A stretch of 64,000 nt of DNA from Diaporthe sp. PMI_573. Lineage: Eukaryota; Ascomycota; Sordariomycetes; Diaporthales; Diaporthaceae. Shown here one piece after another: positions 1 to 12,619 of the stretch. Below the pieces are notes generated by a model that was not told the origin of the DNA, did no database searches, and worked only from the letters and a program-made list of their open reading frames with translations. How positions within the stretch are numbered: position 1 is the stretch's first letter; each line of letters starts with the position of its first letter. A program made the translations under genes and the position numbers. The stretch lies in contig JAJTUP010000073.1 of the NCBI GenBank assembly GCA_021399435.1, forward strand, positions 186,001-250,000, read 5' to 3'.

Positions 1-510
1 TACGGCATTCTGGATGAAACGAAACCTGGCTCTGTCACTTGCCTGGGTTCCATAAACATCAATCTCTCGTCGTATTGGCCGCGACACATTATGCCGAAAG
101 GATGTGTCGGATATGGGCAGGAAATCAAAATTGATGCCCCGAAAGTATTGGATGCAACGCTCACACATCGCAACCTCATAATACTCATCATCTGAGGTCT
201 TCCTAACAATGTGTGCTGAGGCGAGATTTTCAAAGACATTCCGGAACAGCTCGAGCTGGCCTGCCGGAACAAGACAGCATGTCCATGCCTCATCGTCCGA
301 CGGCTTTCCGAAAAGCTCGTCAGGAATCTTCTCAACGTTCTAAAAGAACGTCAGCAAACATTGGGTGACGGGTTGCAATAACATTACCTCTTGAACCACC
401 AACTCACAGAATTCCCCTTCAATGTGGTCTGCTTTAGCAAATTGGCCCAGGTCAAGGCGACAGCCTGTCGTAACCAACAACATTGTGTAAGGGCTTGGGA
501 GACAGAAGTG
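1..510 (-). pseudogene. Unidentified degraded coding fragment, open at window edge
   Basis: On the minus strand one reading frame runs from about position 510 to the left edge with a single in-frame TAG (340-342). The 113 residues after the stop look like real protein: many Asp/Glu/Arg, a CERC motif and a YEVAMCERCIQYFRG segment. The part before the stop (for example GEFCELVVQEVMLLQP) reads equally well. The stop could be a CAG-to-TAG change, or the 48 bp between a GT at 387 and the AG at 340 could be an intron, although splicing there would change frame. I do not recognise the family. It continues beyond the window. Confidence 0.3.
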
Positions 511-1935
511 AAACGTCCGGCGAAGAATTCAAAATATACGTGAGGCAAACAGGCTTGCAAATTTGCAAGATAAATGAGGCAAACTAGGCAACCAGATCTT
601 GCAGCAAGGTGCCGATGTGATTTATAGCTTGCAGATTCGAAGGATATCCGCCCCGACCCCCCCTCCCTCCCGGTCCATATGTTCAGCCTCCACCCCTGAA
701 TCAAAGCAAGAACCTTGTTGGGTGGGTCCGCACCACTCCCTCGGGGGCGATTACCAATGTGATTCCGACCGGCATAAGCGTCTCGGATTAAGGGCAAATT
801 CTGTATCCGACCCGGTGCGGGCGTATCCGACCGGGGTTGCGTCTGCCCGTGGGGATCTCTCAAACATATTGTAGGCTTGCGCAGAGGAAAAGATATAGCT
901 TTGGCTGCTTGCCAACGACCTGGAAATTTCAGCTGAACTGTGCCAGTGACATTCGGGGAGGAACCCGTCCATCGATCTGCGTGGCATCCTTCTTGCACTG
1001 GATGGCCCTCTGAGAACCATCGTTAGGCAGGAGAGAAGGTAAAATGTATCAATGTAAGCGTACAACGTGCGAGGATTTGTTGCCTTGACATGCCCTCGCC
1101 AACTTTTGCCTGTCTCTATTACGGGCAGCTCGGACGCGTGATCCCAAGCTTTCGTCACATCAGGTTTGCATGCTCGGCAATCATTGACAAACTTCAACCG
1201 CAAGTAAATGAAAGGTTTTCTGCCGCGGAGAATGCCCGCTGACAACCGCAGATCCATGGACAGACTAAGCAGGAAGGCCACGCGGGCAGCTGAAGCGCTA
1301 AAACACCTCGGGCCACACTTAGTTCCCGAGTCAGAGAAGACTGATGTTATCGACACTAAGCTTCTCGTCGCCTTCTGGTCTTGTTGTCAACTAGAGAGGC
1401 AAGTGATCGTCCTCTTATCTCTGGTGCTTGGTGCGCTGGGTCATTTGCCTGACTGCCGGCATCAGGGCAAGATTCTGGGGCGCCAACGTCATCACATGCA
1501 TACCTCTCATCCATAAAGACAGTGTTGGAATTTTTTGTAAGCGGGAGAATGACTTCTTGAAAGAGTCAGAAGCAGCAGACGCGGGCGACTGGGGCACGAT
1601 CAGAAGTAACTCGGGAAATCAGAATGATATTGATCAGGTCGTTCTCGAAAACGCGAGAAAAGGACTCGATGCAGTCATCAAAAGTAATATGGCATTCCAC
1701 GGTCTGGACGACAAACGCTTCATTACCCGGATCATCGTATAATAATATGTAGGCCAAGCAGCTGAACGCGCAGCCTCAGCCACCGCTGACGGACGAGCAA
1801 CGCGAGCAGCTCATCGACGAGTGCCTAGACTGCACGGCCTTCGAGACCGGCTCTAAGCATCTGACGATAACAGCGTTACAGCGCCTTGACGACAGCCAAC
1901 AGCAGCGCCAGCATGAGGATGACAACATTACAATG
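511..1935. other. No supported gene; overlapping weak frames on both strands
   Basis: Several open frames of 60-200 codons overlap on both strands here, including one on the minus strand at 751-1356. None shows a motif I can name and none is clearly favoured by composition. It is probably eroded sequence between the left-edge fragment and the MULE remnant. Confidence 0.3.
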
Positions 1936-2926
1936 TCAGACGACCCGTCTGCTGACGAACAAACCCCTCGCAACCGCCCGTCCTCGTCCTCGTACCCGCT
2001 GCCTACTATCAGCATCACGATCGCCTCTACGTCCGCGTCCCGGGATGTCATCGCGTGGCGCAGGCCAGCGCACAAGGGTCAAGGGAGACGTGCGGCGAGT
2101 TTGCGAAGCTTGGTCCATTTCGTTTAAGGCTAGAATCGCCCTTGTCGTGAGGACCACATTCATGTTCATGTGGAAAATACACAACTGATGGTTTGCTTGA
2201 GGGAATTCGTGCTTCAGAGCGTTGATCAGAGCGTTGATCAGAGCGTTATCGTTAGTCAGTGACGAAGAGGGTCGGGTCGTCGTTTTTACACTGCCGAAGC
2301 AGCTCGTGAACTTGCCCGAGAAGCCACCTGAAGCCAGCTTCACGGTCGTTATCAACGACGCCTTGAAATAGTGGCAGAATCTTCTTCGTGTAGGTAATTG
2401 TCGTGCCCTGAAACAACGGCATCTTCTTGTTGTTTGTTGAGTATGTACAATCGAGCGAGGGATTGCGAGAGAAACATTTCTCTCGAAGCCAAGCAATCTG
2501 CTGCTTTTCGCACCAGAAGATACCCGTGACGTTGCTCTCATCGTCAGCAGTCCAACGGTACCAGCAAGCCTCCTCCTCAAGCCGGTTTAACGCTGCTTGG
2601 ATAGGTGTATAGATCCCTTGCTTCTTTTTTCTGAAGGCCGCCAGCCAGTCCTTCATTGTATTGGGCCCCAGCTGGATTTCTGGATACTCTCGACGAAGCG
2701 CTGCTTCGAGTTTCTTAGTCTTCGCAAGGGACGGGTCTGCAGCAGTACGGAGGAGGAGATCGTGATGTTGTTGTGATAGCTTCACCCAGCCACGCTGAGC
2801 TTCAGGGGCTTCCTGAGGACCGTGATGGGTATATTTGTCCTCCTGCATGATAAGCTTCCACTTATCTGACGTTGGCTTAGTCGTATGGGCAAGCACTTGC
2901 CATCCACGGCCAGTTTTGATCGTCAT
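1936..2926 (-). pseudogene. Broken MULE (Mutator-like) transposase
   Basis: Minus-strand remnant of a MULE/FAR1-type DDE transposase. The first part (2926 down to 2252, 224 aa) carries a helical N-terminal region and the start of the catalytic domain, including SLDCTYSTNNKKMPLFQG with the first catalytic Asp, and ends in LFVTD followed by a stop. The next frame (reading through 2250 to about 2100) continues with NDNALINALINALKHEF and the C-x2-H type motif LCIFHMNMN, which MULE transposases carry after the second Asp. One extra base at the junction breaks the frame. A 12-base unit (GCGTTGATCAGA) is duplicated at about 2219-2243. No C-terminal Glu region or terminal repeats could be assigned. 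Confidence 0.7.
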
Positions 2927-4117
2927 GGTGTTGTTTTTCGTGGCAGTTAAAGGTCAATAAAACGTGCCTATCATTCAGCGAAAAAAAACCTCAAAATGGC
3001 GAGGTCTTGGATATGTTCACAAGACAGCGAATACCTCTTTATTATCATTGTAAATAAGCCGCCTTTCTCCTTCACCCGGCAACCAGCTTTGGACACATCG
3101 ATTAATAAGGTGGAACGGGATCATTGAAAGCGGGGTCGTTTGAGAAATGGTGATAAGGCGGCAGGATTGCCATGGTGGTATAAGTTGCCTGATTTTCAGA
3201 GAGGTGGATCTGTAGATAATTTCGCTGGCTATGCCCTCGCTTTTGTTTTAAGGCCTGTATTGTGATTATATCTGCCCTTGGTATTTGAAATATACAGTTG
3301 CGTTTCTTTTTCCTCGCTCTGTACAAACCTCAGTGCATGTCCGAGTCCTAGACCGTCACACAATGACCTGCCCCGTGGCAACGAGAGTGGGCTGATATGT
3401 ACATGGGAGGATGACGGCACCAGCCAGAGGTGCCTACGGGAGACGGTGGGACACATTGCGAGTACAGACCGATCCTGGCCTTGGCCTTCTGAGCAAACAG
3501 AGCAGGAGATCTCCAGCTGTAACGTGGAATTGTCCTGCAAGGAGTGCCGTGCGTGAGAGTTCATGTTCCACGCAAGGGCCCAAGGCCGGCTTATCTTGGA
3601 TGCCCAGTCATGCATGCACCATTCACAAAACAGTGGCCGTCGAGGTGCGACTTATGCACGACAAATGACCGCCAGCGCAGATACGGCACGGTTCACGGTG
3701 CTCTCATGCAAACCGCCACGTCCGGACCGCCCCAGGAGCCTGATCTCACTGTTGCGCCGCGGCCCAATGCCCGTCATTGTGTTGAACGAGGTGGTCGATG
3801 CCCTACCTTGAAAGAGTAGTAGACCTCAGCTGCAATGCCGTCCGTCATACTCTCGCTTCTTGGATTCCCTGAAACCCTTCCTGGAGGTCCCGACATTATG
3901 GATATCCCCGAAGAACGTTCACAAACCTCTCACCGAAGGACCCGCCAACGCGGAGGGCCTGAAGATCTGGCTTGCTTTGATAGGTACCTGGAGGAACCGA
4001 GCATCCGTGCGGGAATTCTCCACCAAGTTCTCACAGAGAACACGACCAACGCGGAGCGCCCTGAACATCCGCTTCTCATCGATTCAGAAGAAATAGGTCT
4101 GCTGAAACAGCAGGTCT
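2927..4117. other. Intergenic sequence without a supported gene
   Basis: About 1.2 kb between the MULE remnant and hAT copy A. Short overlapping frames occur, the longest at 3835-4182 on the plus strand, but it runs into the hAT terminal repeat. I see no recognisable motif. Confidence 0.3.
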
Positions 4118-7100
4118 CAAGGCTCCGATCAATGCCACACACAACATCACATGGCACGTGCATGGAGTTGATGTTGACATGACGTCCAAACCTCGCGTGA
4201 TGTTGATCAACATGGCCATCGTGTGATGTGTATGTGTACAATGTTGATTTCGTTGACATCACCCCTGCAGTAGCCTAAGCCTCATCCTCCATTTCAGTTT
4301 CGTCAATTTTAAACCCCATTGCAACATCCCCAAAGCCCCCTGTAGTAAACTCCTCGGCCTCTTCGTTGCTCTCCACTACTGTATGGCCATTTAACCATGC
4401 TGTGGCCTTCATCTTCATGGTTTCCTCGTCATCACAACTCTGCAGATTTACCAGTTCCTCCTCCTCCTGAATTGACAGCAGCAAGGGATCAATCTGTTGG
4501 ATCAGGCCTGCGCGATACCAAGATCGAAGTACCTGACACATGCTCACGATTTCTGCATAGAGAACTGTCCTATATGGCGAGACCATTCTGCCAGATGCTG
4601 AAAATAGCCTCTCACACTCTGCAGACATAGCCTAGACCGTGAGAAAATCAAGAGCCATCCGAGACAGACGGGGATATCTATGTCGCCTCTCATGCCAGTA
4701 TGCAACGGGATCTCGGGTCTCGACATGCTCGCCGTCATTAGCACACCAAGACCCGTACTCGTCGCCAGAAATTCGCCGATTCTGCTGCTGGGGCTGCTTT
4801 CGACTGTCGTTATGGTCAAACGGGTCGAAAAACTTGCGCCTTTTTGGAGGCGGCGCTTCCTCGCCGTCATAATCATCAGCCACAACGAGATCTGAATAGT
4901 TTTGCTGCCAAACTGCCTTTACCATGGTCTTTGCCGTCGAAATCTAAGTCGGAGTCTGCTCCCATTGCTGCTCAAACCATGCCCAGCCATAAGAGGGATG
5001 GAGCGCCAAGGCCGTGTAATAGACAGGTGTTTCATCGAGTTCTTAGATGGTCAGCTTTCGCCATATAGCCACCAAGATAACTTACTATGGTAGTACTCGT
5101 CCATCTTCTGCCATGCTAAGTTGATACCAATCCTGAATTGGTTAGGATCGGGAAAGTCCTCGGCCTTGGCCTTGAACTTTTCAAGCTTGGCCATAAGCCT
5201 CTCAAACCCTAAGATGACATCCTATATATTGCTGTAAGAGCCGACAAATCTATGCTTGTGTTTTCAAACTTAGCTATCACCCTCCAGAGTTTTCACTACT
5301 GTTTTAAACTCTGTTAGGATCTCCTCGAGTCGCTGGAGTACATCCCAGTCATTTTGAGACAGCTGTGATTCATCTCTGATAATATAAGGTACCTTAGCAC
5401 CATTCCTGACTTGCTTGGTGTGTTTGGTCCTATTCTCATCCTCCCACTCCTGCTTGAATTTGAGGATGGTGAGCTTGAGGTGTCTTTGAAGTTTGAGCGC
5501 TTGACGGATTATGTAGAGCTGTGAGAGCCAGCGCGTGTCGTTGTCTTAAATGACTTAGAGTGGTTTTCTAGCTTGTAACTTGGCCCTTGATGCCTTTTTA
5601 ATATCATCGGCTTAGATGTCTCAGAGTAGATAGGATAAGCGTTGCGTATAATAAATGTAATGTACAATATTATGCAGCTTGCCTAAAACATTTTAGCAAA
5701 GGAACCTAAGATTCAGGGTAGTTAATATACCAACAGGCCCTTTCTTCAACCACCTTTCCCATTTGACATTAGATACAACACTGGCACTACTAAATGGGTC
5801 GTCTGGCTTGAGAGCATCTGCACACTTGTTGAAAAGAAGGGCTTTCGCTGCAAGATTAAGGGTATGGCCAAAGCAGTGCATGCGTTGGCGCTTACCCTCA
5901 AACCTAATGAGTTCACCAAGTAAGTTCATTGCTGTATCGTTATTAGGAGCATTGTCGAGAGTTGCGTACCCTACTTTGTCTCTAATGCCAAATAGATTGA
6001 TAATTGTGAATACCTTGGCCGTAATGTTCTCGCCGGTATGCTGTTTATATCTCGGGTAGATTGAGGACAATTTTCAAGGGGCGATTCTGCTCGTCTCTAA
6101 AGAAGCATGCTATTCCACACAGGCTCTTTCGATTTCGAGCAGTCTAGCTATTAAAAGAGATGTGCATCAAACCAGGGCAGCGACGCAGAATACTGGTAAT
6201 AGTATCTCGGTGTTTGAAGTACTCTGTAATGATCTTGTTTCAAATAGAATCTCCGGTTACATGGGCTTTTTGTAATGTAATAGATGGATTCAGGTATTTA
6301 AAGATGGCGCGTAAGTTAGGGTTCTTGGCATCAGTGAAAAGTCTGTTTGTATTAACAGTCCACTAAACGATTAACCGATAAAAGTGGTCTTGGTTAAACT
6401 CCTTGATAAAGGAATTGGCAATAGCTTGCTTACAAGGCTTGGTTGTGTTGAGGCCAAAGTATTGGCTAATAGACTTGTGTCTGCCACCTGTGCCGTCACT
6501 AGCTGCCTGAGCCTCTGCCTTCCGCTCTGCCGCCGATTTAGTCTTCTCTCCTGCAGGCGCGCGGATGTGGTGAATAAGAAAAATGTGCTCCATTGCATTT
6601 TGAATACCGACTGACTTTATAGAAGTCGGCTGCGGGCGGTTCTGCTTGATACAAGCTCGGCAGACCCATCTTCTTTCCGTCCCGTTCTGGATATCGTAGC
6701 CGAAGCGCCAAATCCATGATCGCGTTTCTTTCGTGCGCTCAAATAATGTGTAGCCTTTAAATTGGCTAAAGAGTCGATCCTCACAGGTAGCTTCTGCTGT
6801 GGACTCCAACAAAGGCTGGGCATGTGGTCCGGACATTTTGGCGCGTCGCGTCCTGCCAAGAAGCGCGACTTGACCTGCAAGAAATTCTGCAGGTAAAACA
6901 GCCCAAAATCGGTAACTGGATGGTGCGTCGATCAGGGGTTCTTCGGAGTCTTCCGTCACCCCTCCTGGGTGTTGGCCCACAGATTACCCAGTTGGGCTAT
7001 GATGCCCGAAATTGATGTATTATTCAGCGGATTATCAACGGAAATCAACATCACGTACACATAGCTAAAGGCATATGAAGTGGTGTTGATGTGTATCAAC

Positions 7101-7191
7101 ATTGAAATCGCTATGTGATGTGTATGTTGACAAAATGTTGATCAACGTCGTGTACACGGATGTTGATAATGTTGAATTGATCGGAGCCTTG
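4118..7191 (-). mobile_element. hAT transposon copy A, degenerate
   Basis: A 3074-bp element bounded by perfect 16-bp terminal inverted repeats: CAAGGCTCCGATCAAT at 4118-4133 and its reverse complement ending at 7191. The subterminal regions (4133-4260 and 7015-7190) are dense in TGTTGAT/ATCAACA motifs, probable transposase binding sites. The flanking 8-mers (4110-4117 and 7192-7199) do not match, so no target duplication survives. It is the same family as the intact copy at 33830-36860 but in the opposite orientation, and it differs from that copy mainly by C-to-T and G-to-A changes. Confidence 0.88.
4275..6836 (-). pseudogene. hAT transposase, multiply broken (copy A)
   Basis: Decayed transposase reading from an ATG at 6836 (MSGPHAQPLLES) to a stop at 4275. 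Visible pieces are an N-terminal BED-type zinc finger (WVCRACIKQ, then HIFLIHHI), the middle GYATLDNAPNNDTAMN catalytic-core region (5693-6070), and the C-terminal hAT dimerisation domain MSAECERLFSASGRMVSP (4275-4628). Compared with copy B the reading frame has many new stops. One lies just before the dimerisation motif, where copy B has CAG and this copy has TAG. The two short introns of copy B have counterparts here, for example GTATAT to TTTTAG before GKLHNI. Not functional. Confidence 0.88.
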
Positions 7192-9248
7192 ACTCCAAAA
7201 CATCACGTGGCAAGTCTACTGTATACGAGCTCATAGCCACGGACTGTGTCTGCCATACTTAGCAAGTGCTATAGTCTAAAGATAATCATTTTTGCGTGGC
7301 CAATCGCCTCGGCGGCGGGACTTGCCCGTCCCATTTGTTTCTTGATAGGTACTAAATCGGGGTTGCAAAGTGGGACGCAGCCCAGTGACCCAATTTTGGT
7401 CAGACGTGTGTAAGAGGGTGACAGATCACAGTTGGTACTTCGTCACACCGTATGAAGATAGTCACACGGCATTATGGGTTCAGTCTGGCCGACTCACATG
7501 GCCAAGTCTGACTGCCCAGATGAAGGGCGGAATGGTTGCGTAAGCCTCCTACCGAAACTACCACCTTCCATCCTTTTCATGTGTGCTGTTGTGGAAAAGC
7601 AAAGATGGCCTTACATGCGTCCCGCGGCTTTTTCGTCTGCATCGCACATTCCCAACCCATCCTGCGGATTGCCACGGTCAGTTCAGCGCTTGTCAAGCGA
7701 TGCCCCCTATCGTGATAGCTGACCTTAGGCGTAGGCGGTGGTGGCGATGACGATGAGGTGTTGTTCCGAGGATATGCTGATTGCCTAGGTCTGCCACTAA
7801 ATTTTGGTGTGGTGTGCGGGAGCGTGACACACCGACCGGGGGGGCATCACTTTGCTTGCAAGCGACAGCGGCCCTATTCGGCCAGCTACATTCCTAAAAC
7901 TGAAGGGCACCGAGTGGCTTTCCTGGTTGTAGCTCATGAGGTCGTGCCTCCCGGTCGCCCTCCAAAATGATAGCTCAGCCTCATTTCCTCCGCATGGAGA
8001 AGCAACCTTGCCCTAACTTCCTTTGGCTGCCGTCGCATCCAAATCGCTCAATCCTGGAGAGCGCCTTGTACCTAAGGCTAAGGGAACCAAACCGCCAGGT
8101 CCCGGAGGTCGAAAAACGGCGTGCACGGGCGGATGCTCCACTCGCTGGAATCATTCTAAGCGGAGAACCGGGTACGTTTAAAAGCGATTCAAGGGTCCAG
8201 TTGAGTTAAAAAAAAATACCTGCTTGACTAATTGCGCGGTACTATCTTTCTATTAGAAAGGGATGGTATATTAATGTATTATAATTGTTGTATTAGACAT
8301 TGGAATGACCCATCCTGGAGCGAGCTATTTGAGTATCATCGCGAAAAAGAATATTCCCAACCCAACCACAGGAACGATTGTAAATTTACCTTTTCGAGAG
8401 GGCAACCTGCCTCCTATGAATTCTCCTATCTTCTTCATGAGCAGTTCAAGTACTTTGGGATCGCATTTCGAGGAACGACTCTCGAATTTCCATTCATCAA
8501 GTGCTATCGCCTGGAGCAAAGCGATTCTTGCCCTAGAATCTGAAGCGATGGATGAAGCCCAACAGTTGTGATTTCGTCCATCTCCTCTACCACAAGCTCG
8601 CATCGCACAACTAAGATTGCATTTCAGCTATAGGAATAGTGCATTGATAGTTTTCATCTAGACCATAGATTACGCACATATGCGCCAAGCTGACCTCCCC
8701 CTTTTATGCTGGTGGAGAGCGGTTCAGCGGAGTGTGTCGTTGTGTAACTGTGCTCGGAATGTCTGACTCCAGCGCTTGCCCACGGCAAGGCTACGGACGA
8801 ATCGCGTGCGGCCCTCAACAGCAGCTCACAGTAGAGTGGGGAAGATGTTGCATTCTAAGTAGGTGGGAAGAAATCAAATCCTGTCGTAGGCTGACTAAGT
8901 ACTTGGTATATCACGTTGCAGTTCCCCACCCGCATTTGTGTTCCCAATCAGACATCTACGACTTGCATTTCTCAATGCAGTTAGACCAAGAATCACCACA
9001 CCACCTTCCATCTTATCCATGCAATCCCACCAACTTGCGTCCATGGCTACGTCCTGAATGGGGGTTGAAACCATGGTATCTGCGCCTAATCATCACCGAT
9101 CATTGGCTTACGTTGAGATTGAGGGGTCTTGCGACCTTGAGCAATACCTTTCTAGCTTTTCCCTCTTGCCGATTTTCCTCAGGTCGGCTTTCTTTATAGT
9201 CTCAACTATTCTTATCTCGAACAACTCTGCTCATTAGTCATTCTTAGC
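7192..9248. other. Non-coding or unresolved sequence
   Basis: About 2 kb with only short conflicting frames (for example 8232-8603 on both strands and 8732-9199 plus). No domain, repeat or intron structure convinced me. The 8305-8571 plus frame is helical at its end but unrecognised. Confidence 0.3.
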
Positions 9249-9904
9249 ATGTCATCAGAAGCTGGTGAGACAAAGGGCATTCTCAATGTCTTTCGAACAA
9301 CTAAATTACCCATCGAACCCGCGATACCTACATCATCCAGGACACCAGGCGGCCCAACATCTCAAGCCCTTCCTATGCCTCCTGCTACTCCGCACACTCC
9401 CAGCGCTCCTGGTACTCCTCGCACTCCAAGAAATCATCCCACGGATTTCTATGTACGGAGCATTCATGGCTCTGCCCATAAAGACGGCCCATTTGACTAT
9501 ATGGCACACCATAATAGCTGTTTGCGGTATGCAGGCAGAACTGGTATGCAAATCCACTGTTCATCAGATACAGTAACCATTTGGCCTATCCAGAAAAAGA
9601 TAGGCTAACAATACTTTTTCTAGATTCTCTGAATAGCTTCAGCTACGTGAGCGACTTGTCCCCAACGGCGGTGGATGGTCACTCAGAAGTCCAACATACA
9701 GGCGCCTACAATCATTTGCGGTACTGTAACGTCGATGAAACCCTTTATTTGGCGGCCCAGGATAACTTCCTATACGGTGAATGTAGTGCGCAAGGCCCAG
9801 CGACACCTGTGCCTTTCCTGCCTACATTCGGTACCTTCCATGCGACTTCGAACCCGGTTTGGGATTACTGGTGGCGCTTTTACAAAATTGGCAGTGTATT
9901 ATAG
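9249..9904 (+). CDS. Hypothetical protein, two exons
   Basis: Two open frames join cleanly through an 80-bp intron at 9544-9623. The intron begins GTATGC, has a GCTAAC branch site at 9603-9608 and ends TTCTAG. Exons 9249-9543 and 9624-9904 give a predicted 191-aa protein starting MSSEAGETKGIL. Residues about 28-62 are a low-complexity Pro/Thr stretch with repeated TP pairs (PATPHTPSAPGTPRTPRNHP). The rest is rich in Tyr, Asp and His with no signal peptide or membrane segment. I do not recognise the family. The intron fit, phase and composition support a real gene, although expression is unknown and a further exon cannot be excluded. Confidence 0.55.
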
Positions 9905-11099
9905 ATTCTCATCCCTTCGGCGATAAGAAACATCATTTCATAGCGCCCTACGATATGTAATCTGAAAATGCACCGCGAAGCAGGATTTGTTATGATTCGC
10001 TAGTGATGCCTGTGGGCACCTGAGCTGGAGACTGCCTGATAAACATATGGGTCCACAGTATCTCATCTCGGCTCTTTGACCAGGCATTTGATTGTGGCGC
10101 AGGATCTTCATCATGAGGTTGTCCTCGCAGCATGTTTCCAGGTGAGCATAAAGGTCATGATGGTGGTAGTGAACCCTGTGAAGATTAGCATAAAAATGAT
10201 CAAGGGGTAGGAAAAGACGACCCGTGGAGTCGAGGAATCCGAAAAAAAGCCCCTGGTGAACATGTGCTGAGCGACGCTGAGGCGCCTTCCACCCAACGGT
10301 TGGTCTCGAAAACTAAACATTGCGACGGGTCAGAAGAATCAGAAACACCAGAAACGAGATCAGTTATCGTGGTGGCGACGAGGTCGGGGTTCGCGAGGGC
10401 GACGTCGGTGACGGAGGGTGGCCGAGAACGGGGAGATCTGGGCCGGGCACGTTACCTGCGATATTCAGGGGAAGCTACCCGTTTATTAGATGTTATCGTT
10501 AAAAGATATGTATGGGCTGAGCGAGTTCATGTCGCAAACACATGTATTAAATAAGCACAACCAACATTAGTGCCCTTTCGGCCCCGCGCCGCCGGGCGGA
10601 ATAAATTCTCCTCCTCCTCCCGCTAAGCTTGGCCCCGCACGCCATTGCCCTCACGCTTTGAACGTCATAATATCGTACGCCCTGCCGGGGTCTTGATGAG
10701 TGGTACTTAATGAGTTGGCTCGAAAGAGCGCGCCGAGTTTCGTTCATCCCATCCCCAGCCTCTCCCACCTTCAGGGGGACCGCATTGTGTTGCTCCACTC
10801 ATTGTGTTGCTCTACTTGACCATGGCCGATTCCTACGCCAGTGCAGCTGCGTCTAGCATGTCAAATCTGCCGTGGCGCCTTTCCGATACTCCCTGGTCCC
10901 CTGCGGTTGCCAGTTTCCTCAGTCGATTCTTGACAGAACCCCAGGCAACGCAGCTTGGTCAACAGTTCCTCTCATCCTGGGATCTACGGAGATTTCCTGC
11001 CAAGCTATAGGTTTCTTCCTGTGTGCAGTACTCGTTCTTGCAAAGCAAAATGTCTCGTTGAGGCTGTAAAACGCACTGAGCTGAGTGGTCGAAGCGCCG
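9905..11099. other. No supported gene
   Basis: Contains scattered short frames. A plus-strand frame at 10822-11010 (MADSYASAAASSMSNLPWR onwards, 62 aa) could be a leader or a 5' remnant of the hAT fragment that follows, but no link is visible. Confidence 0.3.
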
Positions 11100-11994
11100 G
11101 CGCCAGAATACCGTAACAGATGACCTCGAGCCGATTGGAATAGCGTCTACGCCTCTGACGGAGTCCGAGACCCGGCCGACCCGTGCCCGTCGTCGCCCTG
11201 CTCGCTTCGATGACGATGAGGTTTATGTATCTCAACGGCTAAATCAAACGTCAAGATTCACAGTGTCTGCGTTGCCAGAGCACTCTCAGACTGAATATGC
11301 GGCGCTTGATAAGCCACTGGCGTATGAGGTCTCCCAGAAGAGCTCATTGCCAGCAGACCACCGAGCATATATCCGGGCATCTATCAACAACGGCTGGAAG
11401 AAGCTGGATGAGTATTACAGCAAGCTCGGAGAGTCTCCCTTATTCGCGGCAGCAATCATCCTTCACCCGAGATTCGGCATCAGCTGGTTGGAGGCTACTT
11501 GGGTCACTGAGGAGCAATTGGCCTGGGTTCGCGATGCAAAGGCAGGCATAAAGGACTACTTCGCGCGGTGGTATTATGCGAGCCAGCAGAAGGACAAGGA
11601 ACAGTCCAAGTCCGCTCCTTTGTCAATGAAAATGGGTAAGGAGGATGACCACTACACCCAATGGATCAACAGCAGAACGAGAAAGATATTTGCAACGGGC
11701 GGCAGTGTCAGCGAGCTGGACAAGTACCTCCGTCTCGAGCCACAAGATACGCAGGAGCCGATCCAATGGTGGAGAGACCACAAGCCTTCATTCCCGATAT
11801 TAAGCAGCTTTGCCTTGGACGTCTTTGCCATTCCGGCGATGGCGACTGACTGCGAGAGACAGTTCAGCCTGGCCAAGCTGACGCTAACATCTCAAAGGCT
11901 CTCAATGGGCGCGGATACGCTGGAGCGAGTTCATTGCCTGAGGAACTGGGTCCGACACGGCGGGGTAAAGCTAGGCAGTTGGGTAGGTAATTGA
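11100..11994 (+). pseudogene. Internally deleted hAT transposase fragment
   Basis: The region 11119-11260 reads as an Arg/Pro-rich N-terminal hAT segment (LTESETRPTRARRRPARF), and 11263-11994 encodes 243 residues ending in the hAT C-terminal dimerisation domain: ALDVFAIPAMATDCERQFS, then LTLTSQRLSMGADTLERV. The KKLDEYYSKLGESPLFAAAI segment normally precedes it by only about 150 residues, but the zinc finger and the catalytic core that should lie upstream are absent. The element has therefore lost its middle. It belongs to a different hAT lineage from copies A and B. Downstream, 12050-12140 carries repeated AAATCAACTTT motifs that may be subterminal sequence. Confidence 0.7.
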
Positions 11995-12049
11995 GACTTG
12001 AGGTCGGTGAAATACCTTCACATACTAGGTATATAGGTCGCCCATACAG

Positions 12050-12140
12050 TTGATTGAGAGGGGCCAATCAAATCAAACAAATCAACTTTGGATCGGAAGC
12101 CCATCAAACAAATCAACTTTTACCCCAAAGTTGATTTGAT
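12050..12140. repeat. Short AATCAACTTT-type direct and inverted repeats
   Basis: The stretch holds the motif CAAACAAATCAACTTT twice and a reversed version AAAGTTGATTTGATTG just before the next gene's start. It may be the 3' subterminal region of the preceding hAT fragment. No terminal repeat or target duplication could be fixed. Confidence 0.35.
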
Positions 12141-12146
12141 TGCTTT

Positions 12147-12562
12147 ATGATGAGCGCTGCCCCTCAGGCTGCTGCCCCCCATGCCGCCGCGATCTCCTCG
12201 ACCTCCTCAACCGCCTCGACCGCCTCGGCTCCTAGCACAACCACCAACGCAGGCACAAGTACGAACATAGGCAGAGGCAAAGGCAAGGCAAAGGCCCGGA
12301 CGAGTTATACGGATGGTGGTCGTCTGAGCATCCAAGACGTGCATGCCGTTGTACGATGGTGGCAGCACGAGTCAGAGCAAGGTGGCCAGCCCGGCGGCGA
12401 GCTCAGGGACATCCTCTTTAACCTCCATTTCGACCCCCGGCCCAATCAAGAAGCCTTCTTTAAGCTGCACACAAGAGTCCGCCTCAAGGCCGTCCGTAAT
12501 TCCAAGGTCAGCATGTATCTTTGGATCCCCCCAGAGCGCATCCGAAGTCTTGCATTCACCGC

Positions 12563-12619
<57 letters not shown>

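Noticed and set aside
384..998. 204-codon minus-strand ORF as a gene
   Set aside because: The same strand in another frame gives better protein-like sequence continuous with the left-edge fragment; this ORF has poor composition.
8732..9199. 155-codon plus-strand ORF
   Set aside because: Random-looking composition rich in Cys, Trp and His; no splice or motif support.
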